Of a DNA stretch of 10,703 nucleotides, positions 6,801 to 10,703 are shown piece by piece. The DNA comes from an uncultured Clostridia bacterium (GTDB lineage: Bacteria > Bacillota > Clostridia > Oscillospirales > Oscillospiraceae), in NCBI GenBank assembly GCA_946060825.1, contig CAMGPO010000015.1, positions 1 through 10,703 of the forward strand, in the 5' to 3' direction. Both the position numbers and the translations under genes were made by a program. A model generated the notes under the pieces. The model did not search any database, had not been told where the DNA came from, and saw only the letters and a program-made list of their open reading frames with translations. The number at the start of each line of letters is the position of its first letter. The first letter of the stretch is position 1.

Positions 6801-8057
6801 TTATTCCTCCGTGCCGTCCCCGTCGGGCTCGGTCTGGGGGGCCATGTTGGCCTCCAGATCCTCCAGCGCTTCCAGCAGCTCGCCGCGGGTGTACTCGCTG
6901 ACGCGGTAGATGTAGGACTCGTCATAGAGCTGCAGCGACTGGTCGATGCCCAGAGTCTGGAACCGGTTTGCCGCGTCCTCGCCGTAGTCCGCCAGATAGA
7001 CCGGCGTGTACGAATTGGCGGAGAGGGACGTCGTACCCGCATCCAGATCCTTGGTGAAGGTCAGGTTCAGCACGATGCTGTCCTGGGTATAGGCCTCAGA
7101 GCTGGAGGCGAGAAAATTGCCGAGGCTGTAGGCCAGAAAGACCTCTTTTTCCGTGCCGTCACTCCGGGTCACGGTTTTGGTCTCCATGGGGCCGACCATG
7201 TGGGAGTGGGTGCCAAGAATGACGTCCACACCGTTTTCAAACATCAGAGCGGCCAGCTCCTCCTGGGTCTTGCTGACGGTCATCTTGTACTCGCTGCCCC
7301 AGTGCACCATGGCGATGATGACGTCCGGCTCCAGGGCCTGGGCCTCCCGGATCACGGAGAGGATGTCTGCCTGGTCGATCTTGGAGTAGGCCGTGTCGTA
7401 GTCCTCGTAGAGGACGTTGGCGCAGTATTCGCTGCCCGTGGGGATGGACATTCCGTCAAAGCCCTTGGTGTAGGCGAAGAAGGCGAAGCGGATGCCGTTG
7501 ATCTCCCGGAGCAGAACACGGCCGCTGCTGGACCGGGCCTGCTGGGTGGCATAGGTGCCCAGAGGGGAGAGGCCGTTGGCAGCCAGAGTGTCCAGGGTGG
7601 AGCGGAGGCCGGATATGCCGCCGGCCAGACTCTTGGAGTTGGCGGTCTGCAGAATGTCGAAGCCCAGAGTCGAGAGGGTGCCTGCCAGCGACTCGGGGGC
7701 GGAACAGGTGCTTCCGCCATAGGGCTCACCGGAAAAGGTCAGCTCCAGATTGCCGATGGTCAGATCGGCGCTGCCGAGCAGCGGGGCGACGCTCAGCAGG
7801 CAGGGACTGAAGTCGTAGCTTCCGTCGCTCTGGAGGGCGTCGGCCACCAGAGCGTCGCTGACCGTCAGGTCACCGACGGCGGCGATGGTGGCGGTGGCCG
7901 TATTGGCCGGGACGGAAGTCTCCTGAACGGCAGGGGCGGCGTCCCGGGTGTCCAGCAGATAGAGGCCGGCGACGGCTGCGGCCGCCAGCGCGATCAGCAG
8001 CAGCAGGAGAAGCGCCCTGCTGCCGGTATGTTTGGATGGGCTGCGGCCTTTTGCCAA
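6801..8057 (-). CDS. CapA family protein, membrane anchored
   Basis: This 418-residue protein carries a CapA/PGA_cap domain, a calcineurin-like metallophosphoesterase fold linked in some bacteria to poly-gamma-glutamate capsule assembly. Residues about 15-37 form a signal anchor, followed by an Ala/Thr-rich linker, so the domain faces outside. Family motifs in order are AAVGDLTVSD (59-68), IGNLELTFSG (101-110), VHWGSEY (251-257), GTHSHMVGP (282-290) and YSLGNFL (310-316). The usual ANNH motif is replaced by ANSK (139-142), losing a putative metal-binding His. The TTG at 8057 is chosen because AGGAGG lies exactly 8 bases upstream. A GTG at 8087 is rejected since it falls ahead of the predicted transcription start. 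No CapB, CapC or other capsule gene is adjacent, so a capsule role is not supported here. The C-terminus is acidic. Confidence 0.88.
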   Translation of the reverse strand: MAKGRSPSKHTGSRALLLLLLIALAAAAVAGLYLLDTRDAAPAVQETSVPANTATATIAAVGDLTVSDALVADALQSDGSYDFSPCLLSVAPLLGSADLTIGNLELTFSGEPYGGSTCSAPESLAGTLSTLGFDILQTANSKSLAGGISGLRSTLDTLAANGLSPLGTYATQQARSSSGRVLLREINGIRFAFFAYTKGFDGMSIPTGSEYCANVLYEDYDTAYSKIDQADILSVIREAQALEPDVIIAMVHWGSEYKMTVSKTQEELAALMFENGVDVILGTHSHMVGPMETKTVTRSDGTEKEVFLAYSLGNFLASSSEAYTQDSIVLNLTFTKDLDAGTTSLSANSYTPVYLADYGEDAANRFQTLGIDQSLQLYDESYIYRVSEYTRGELLEALEDLEANMAPQTEPDGDGTEE

Positions 8058-8089
8058 CAGAAACGCCTCCTTTTTAAAATGCTGCACCT

Positions 8090-8118
8090 ATTTTACAATA
8101 GGAATTCCAATTCTACAA
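8090..8118 (-). promoter_or_regulatory. Promoter for the capA-like gene
   Basis: On the - strand, TTGTAG (8118-8113) and TAAAAT (8095-8090) are 17 bases apart. Transcription would start near 8083, 25 nt before the TTG start codon. The -35 box is the outer part of one arm of the inverted repeat at 8113-8154. Confidence 0.6.
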
Positions 8119-8154
8119 TGTGACATAGTATATAAAAATTATGTCAAATTGTAG
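8113..8154. repeat. 15-bp inverted repeat overlapping the capA -35 box
   Basis: The arm CTACAATGTGACATA (8113-8127) is complementary at 14 of 15 positions to TATGTCAAATTGTAG (8140-8154), with a 12-base AT-rich spacer. It is not followed by a T-run and lies upstream of the capA-like gene, so an operator for a dimeric regulator is more likely than a terminator. The regulator is unknown. Confidence 0.6.
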
Positions 8155-8299
8155 GGCGCATTTTTCCTTCCTACCGGTTTCGGCGGCATTGTCCCCGGAT
8201 TTTGGAAAACCGGGGAAGGCCGGCGGTGGAAGGTCCATCCAGCCGGGAGTTTCGGCACAGAAGCCCCGGTTCTCCCAAAGATCCCCCATGTAAGCAGGA
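8155..8299. other. Intergenic stretch with a hairpin
   Basis: I find no gene here with a ribosome-binding site and a recognisable product. The only clear structure is a hairpin at 8193-8215 (CCCCGG with CCGGGG, inner TTTT with AAAA), without a T-run on either side. It may be leftover DNA linked to the decayed genes to the right. Confidence 0.4.
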
Positions 8300-8322
8300 A
8301 GGCCGCACAGGACATGCGGCCT
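8300..8322 (-). terminator. Hairpin after the alcohol dehydrogenase remnant
   Basis: AGGCCGCA (8300-8307) and TGCGGCCT (8315-8322) form an exact 8-bp stem with a 7-nt loop, about 50 bases after the stop of the - strand dehydrogenase remnant. The trailing sequence on the - strand is TCCTGCTT, only weakly T-rich. Confidence 0.55.
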
Positions 8323-8373
8323 CCCAAAGTCTGAGGGCAATTCCGTTTTATGAAAACTGCATTTCGCCGTGCA

Positions 8374-8736
8374 TCACGACATGGCTCTGCGGTACAGCAT
8401 CTCGATGTCCCGCTGGGTACTCTGCCGCGGATTTGCCGCGATGTTGCCGCTCTTCATGGCGTCTGCTGCCATCTGCGGGATCTTGTCGGCCGTCACGCCA
8501 ACCTCGGACAGTGTCTTGGGAATGCCGAGATCCGCATTCAGCTTTCGGATTTCATCCACCAGCATCTGCGGCTTGAAATCGATTGCCGGCTCCTTCTTTT
8601 CGCGGATGTAATTGTAGATCTTTTCATACCGTCCGTGATCGGCGAGCGCGTTGTACTCCGCGATGACCGGGAGCAGGATGGAATTGGCGACGCCGTGCTG
8701 TACGCCGAAGAAGGCGCTGACCGGATGGGACATGCC
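8374..8736 (-). pseudogene. Iron-containing alcohol dehydrogenase, C-terminal remnant
   Basis: Only the last 120 residues of a group III (Fe-dependent) alcohol dehydrogenase remain, out of about 385. The fragment begins GMSHPVSAFFGVQHGVANSILLPVIAEYN and ends GVTADKIPQMAADAMKSGNIAANPRQSTQRDIEMLYRRAMS, both typical of the FucO / 1,3-propanediol dehydrogenase group. Two of the iron-binding histidines survive, GMSH and QHGVAN. The family's His just before GMSH is here Asp (codon 8739-8737), so homology stops at this point. The nucleotide-binding domain, the start codon and the promoter are missing. The reading frame continues rightward as an antisense frame of the neighbouring regulator remnant and is not dehydrogenase-like. 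The gene is therefore inactive unless this is an assembly artefact. It meets the regulator remnant head to head. Confidence 0.82.
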
Positions 8737-9591
8737 ATCCATGCGGTCAATGAGCTGCAAAGGGAGCCGTTTATATCGGTGAACTGCGAAGCCATGCCGG
8801 GGGAGGCGCTGAAACGGGAGCTTTTCGGCTGCGAAAAAGGGGTGCTGTCCGGTGTGTTCCGGGACGGAAACCTCGGAAAGCTGGAGCTGTGCGACGGCGG
8901 TACGCTGTTCCTGGACAGCGTGGACAAGCTGACGATCGAGATTCAGATGTTGCTGCTTCGGCTGCTGACTACCCAGCGCATCTGCCACTGCGGCGGCAAG
9001 ACGGACATTGAGGTCAACGTGCGGATCATCGCTACCACCCATATGGATCTGGCGGACCTGGTGCGGAGAAAGCTGTTTTTGGAAAAGCTGTACTATGTCC
9101 TGCGGGATGTTGTCTGCGTGATTCCGCCGCTTCGCAGCCGCCCGGATGATATTATGCTTTTGGCGGAGCGGACGGTGGATAATCTCAATGGATCGGAGCA
9201 GAAGGAAAAGCGGCTGTCCCCGGAACTGCTTGCCCTGCTCCGGAGCAACACATGGCCCGGAAACGGCAGAGAGCTCTGCGACGCCGTTTCCCGCGCCTAC
9301 TACTGCTGCGAGGGACAGACGATACGGCCGGAGCATCTGGAGGACCGGTACCGGAAGTCCGGGGCTGCGGACCGGCCGGCAGGAAGCCGGGAGGGCGGCA
9401 ATACAGCCGATCGGGAGCGCCAAAAGCTGCTACGTGTGCTCCGATCCTGTGATTTCAATGTGGAACAGGCGGCGGAGACGCTGCGTGTCAGCCGCGCGAC
9501 GATGTATCGCCGGATGAAAAAATATGACATACGCTGTAAAAACGGCGGATGCAGGGAAATGGATGAGATCCCCCCGCAGGAGTCCGTTTGA
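8731..9591 (+). pseudogene. Sigma-54-type AAA+/Fis regulator, 5'-truncated remnant
   Basis: The fragment starts within the AAA+ domain (AIHAVNELQREPFISVNCEAMP) and runs to a Fis-type helix-turn-helix (about 9445-9534, FNVEQAAETLRVSRATMYRRMKKYDI) and a TGA at 9589-9591. The N-terminal sensor domain and Walker A are missing. Several usual activator motifs are also degenerate. The GAFTGA loop reads GVLSGV (8839-8856), Walker B is FLDS with Ser for Glu (8908-8919), and the arginines of FREDLYYRL are lost in FLEKLYYVL (9076-9102). The sensor II region WPGNGREL is kept. The + frame stays open leftward to an ATG at 8350, but that part is antisense to the dehydrogenase remnant and the ATG has no ribosome-binding site. 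Intact relatives often activate neighbouring alcohol dehydrogenase or diol-use genes, which fits the remnant it abuts. Confidence 0.8.
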
Positions 9592-9624
9592 AACGCGGAA
9601 CACCGGTATTGTGCCGGAAGTTTG

Positions 9625-9671
9625 CAGGAAGCCTCTCCGACCGGCAATGTGCCGGTCAGAGAGGCTTCCTG
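9625..9671. terminator. Long hairpin after the regulator remnant
   Basis: A 22-bp stem with one mismatch (9625-9646 with 9650-9671) closes a 3-nt loop, starting 34 bases after the remnant's stop codon. It is very stable but is followed by ATATTGGG, not a T-run. The - strand side is followed by CAAACTTCC. It probably stops read-through into the GH25 promoter at 9683. Confidence 0.6.
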
Positions 9672-9682
9672 ATATTGGGTGG

Positions 9683-9711
9683 TTGGCGAAGGGCGAAACC
9701 TGTGGTATAAT
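9683..9711 (+). promoter_or_regulatory. Promoter for the GH25 gene
   Basis: TTGGCG (9683-9688) and a perfect TATAAT (9706-9711) are 17 bases apart. Transcription would start near 9718. A GC hairpin follows in the leader (CCGCGC, loop CAG, GCGCGG; 9725-9739), then AGAGGAG and the ATG at 9757. Confidence 0.78.
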
Positions 9712-9756
9712 GGCATCCAAAGAGCCGCGCCAGGCGCGGAGGCAGAGGAGACAGCC

Positions 9757-10602
9757 ATGGCAAAGAAGAAAAAGAACCGGCCCCGCATCGTCCTGGCCAC
9801 AGTTTTGACCATATTGCTGCTGGTGATTGCCGGCACAGCCCTCGTGTCAACCCTCCGCGCCCTGCGGGCGGAGCGGGAGGCTCGGAGCGCAGGGGTGCAG
9901 ATCTACAGCCGGGAGATTCCCCGAAGCGTCTACGGCATGGAGGGCTTCGCCCAGGAAAACGGCCGCGTGACCTATGAGGACGAGGACTGGTACACCGTTC
10001 CCGGCATCGACGTGTCCTCCCACCAGGGCGTCATCGACTGGCCCTCCGTGGCAGGGGATGGGATTTCGTATGCGATCATTCAGGCCGGCTACCGGGGCTA
10101 CTCCGACGGCGCGCTCAGCGAGGACGAGCAGTTCCGGGCCAATCTCTCCGGCGCGAAGGCGGCGGGACTGGAAACCGGCGTCTACTTCTTCTCCCAGGCG
10201 GTGAATGAGGACGAGGCCCGGGAGGAGGCCCGCTTCGTCCTGGAGCTGCTGGCGGGGGAGACCCTCAGACTGCCGGTCTACTATGACTGGGAGCGGGTCG
10301 AATCGGCTCCAGCCCGGACTGACGAGGTGGACGGCGACACGGTCACGGCCTGCGCCAAAGCCTTCTGCGAGACCGTCGAGGCCGGCGGCTATGAGGCCGG
10401 CGTCTATTTCAACCAGAACTATGTCTATACGCTGATCGACCTGGCCCAGCTCCTGGACTACCCTCTCTGGATGGCCCAGTATCAGACGGCGCCCGACTTT
10501 TTCTACCACTTCACCTGCTGGCAGTATACGGACAGCGGCACGGTGGCCGGCATCAGCGGCCCAGTGGACCTCGATATCCGCTTCCTCGAAAAGACGGAAT
10601 GA
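9757..10602 (+). CDS. GH25 family lysozyme (muramidase), membrane anchored
   Basis: This 281-residue protein is predicted to hydrolyse the beta-1,4 bond between N-acetylmuramic acid and N-acetylglucosamine in peptidoglycan. It has a lysine-rich N-terminus (MAKKKKNRPR), a membrane segment at about 11-31 and a short charged linker. The GH25 domain then covers about 82-278, on the outer face of the membrane. Visible hallmarks are GIDVSSHQG (83-91, conserved Asp85), YAIIQAGYRGY, GVYFFSQA, the catalytic pair region YYDWERV (Asp177, Glu179), GVYFNQNY and CWQYTDSG...DLD near the end. The ATG at 9757 has AGAGGAG 6 bases upstream. A GTG at 9679 is rejected because it lies ahead of the gene's own promoter. 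There are no choline-binding, SH3 or LysM repeats and no phage neighbours, so wall remodelling is likelier than host lysis. Confidence 0.92.
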   Translation: MAKKKKNRPRIVLATVLTILLLVIAGTALVSTLRALRAEREARSAGVQIYSREIPRSVYGMEGFAQENGRVTYEDEDWYTVPGIDVSSHQGVIDWPSVAGDGISYAIIQAGYRGYSDGALSEDEQFRANLSGAKAAGLETGVYFFSQAVNEDEAREEARFVLELLAGETLRLPVYYDWERVESAPARTDEVDGDTVTACAKAFCETVEAGGYEAGVYFNQNYVYTLIDLAQLLDYPLWMAQYQTAPDFFYHFTCWQYTDSGTVAGISGPVDLDIRFLEKTE

Positions 10603-10628
10603 AGAACCCCCTCGGGGGTTCTTTTTTT
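10603..10628 (+). terminator. Intrinsic terminator of the GH25 gene
   Basis: AGAACCCC (10603-10610) pairs with GGGGTTCT (10615-10622) around a CTCG tetraloop, and seven T (10622-10628) follow. It begins at the base after the stop codon. Confidence 0.93.
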
Positions 10629-10639
10629 GCAAAATCTAC

Positions 10640-10668
10640 TTGACATTTTTTGCAAAGCAAGCTATACT
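10640..10668 (+). promoter_or_regulatory. Near-consensus promoter for a gene past the window end
   Basis: TTGACA (10640-10645) is a perfect -35 box and TATACT (10663-10668) matches 5 of 6 of the -10 box, with a 17-base spacer. Transcription would start near 10675. The gene it drives lies outside the window. Confidence 0.85.
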
Positions 10669-10674
10669 AAAAAG

Positions 10675-10690
10675 GCAAAGTTAACTTAGC
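10675..10690. promoter_or_regulatory. Palindrome at the start site of the last promoter
   Basis: AAGTTAACTT (10678-10687) is a perfect 10-bp palindrome. The symmetry extends to 16 bases, GCaAAGTTAACTTaGC, with one mismatched pair. It sits on the expected transcription start, where a bound repressor would block the polymerase. Confidence 0.5.
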
Positions 10691-10703
10691 ATTTTCTCCG
10701 CTG

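Noticed and set aside
6726..8123. A 465-codon + strand frame opposite the capA-like gene, and a similar one at 3885-4853 opposite the GT2 gene
   Set aside because: Both are antisense artefacts of the same kind: Gly/Val/Ala/Asp-rich, no domains, starts inside terminators or without a ribosome-binding site.
8142..8147. TTGACA on the - strand as a second capA promoter
   Set aside because: The position 17 bases downstream reads GTCACA, which is not a -10 box. TTGTAG/TAAAAT further on fits better.
8113..8340. Small - strand open frames of 62-75 codons between the capA-like gene and the dehydrogenase remnant
   Set aside because: They have no ribosome-binding site and no recognisable protein features, and they cross the hairpins in this intergenic region.
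8350..9591. A 413-codon + strand gene starting at ATG 8350
   Set aside because: The first 125 or so codons are antisense to the dehydrogenase remnant, no ribosome-binding site precedes the ATG, and only the part after about 8731 resembles a regulator. It is treated as a remnant.
6801..10602. A single cell-wall or capsule operon made of the capA-like and GH25 genes
   Set aside because: The genes are on opposite strands with their own promoters and terminators, and decayed genes lie between them.

Overview
The window looks like chromosomal DNA from a GC-rich (roughly 60% by eye) gut-type Clostridium relative, most plausibly an Oscillospiraceae-like Firmicute. The basis is strong AGGAGG ribosome-binding sites, TTG and GTG starts, sigma-A promoters with 17-bp spacers, short intergenic gaps, and families common in that group (YesL/DUF624, CapA, anchored GH25 lysozyme, MATE, processive GT2). 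This placement is inference. No rRNA, tRNA, CRISPR array, insertion sequence or phage gene was seen.

Region 1 (1-2683) is the end of a catabolic operon on the + strand. It holds the 3' half of a DUF4432 aldose-epimerase-like gene, a DeoR-family sugar-phosphate-sensing repressor, a triose-phosphate-isomerase-fold protein, and a YjbQ/UPF0047 protein. The spacing is tight, and a long GC-rich hairpin closes the set. Together they suggest uptake and breakdown of an unidentified carbohydrate through a small phosphorylated ketose, with the DeoR protein as local regulator.

Region 2 (2689-3924) has its own promoter driving a YesL-family membrane protein and a GNAT acetyltransferase. It ends at a perfect 34-nt palindrome that also terminates the converging glycosyltransferase gene. 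Region 3 (3939-6772) holds a membrane GT2 glycosyltransferase (- strand) and a MATE exporter (+ strand), divergent from a 150-bp intergenic region with back-to-back promoters and a dyad. Region 4 (6801-8154) is a membrane-anchored CapA-family protein on the - strand, whose -35 box lies inside a 15-bp inverted repeat.

Region 5 (8300-9671) is a gene graveyard. The C-terminal third of an iron-containing alcohol dehydrogenase (- strand) abuts, within a few bases, the 3' part of a sigma-54-type AAA+/Fis regulator (+ strand). Both have lost their 5' ends, as expected if one deletion removed the middle of a divergent regulator/target pair; an assembly join is the alternative. Region 6 (9683-10622) is a membrane-anchored GH25 muramidase with its own promoter and a textbook terminator. 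The window closes with a near-consensus promoter (10640-10668) and a palindrome at its expected start site, serving a gene beyond the edge.

Apart from region 1, the intact genes are mostly envelope-related (YesL, GT2, MATE, CapA, GH25), but they sit in separate short transcription units and do not form one obvious system.
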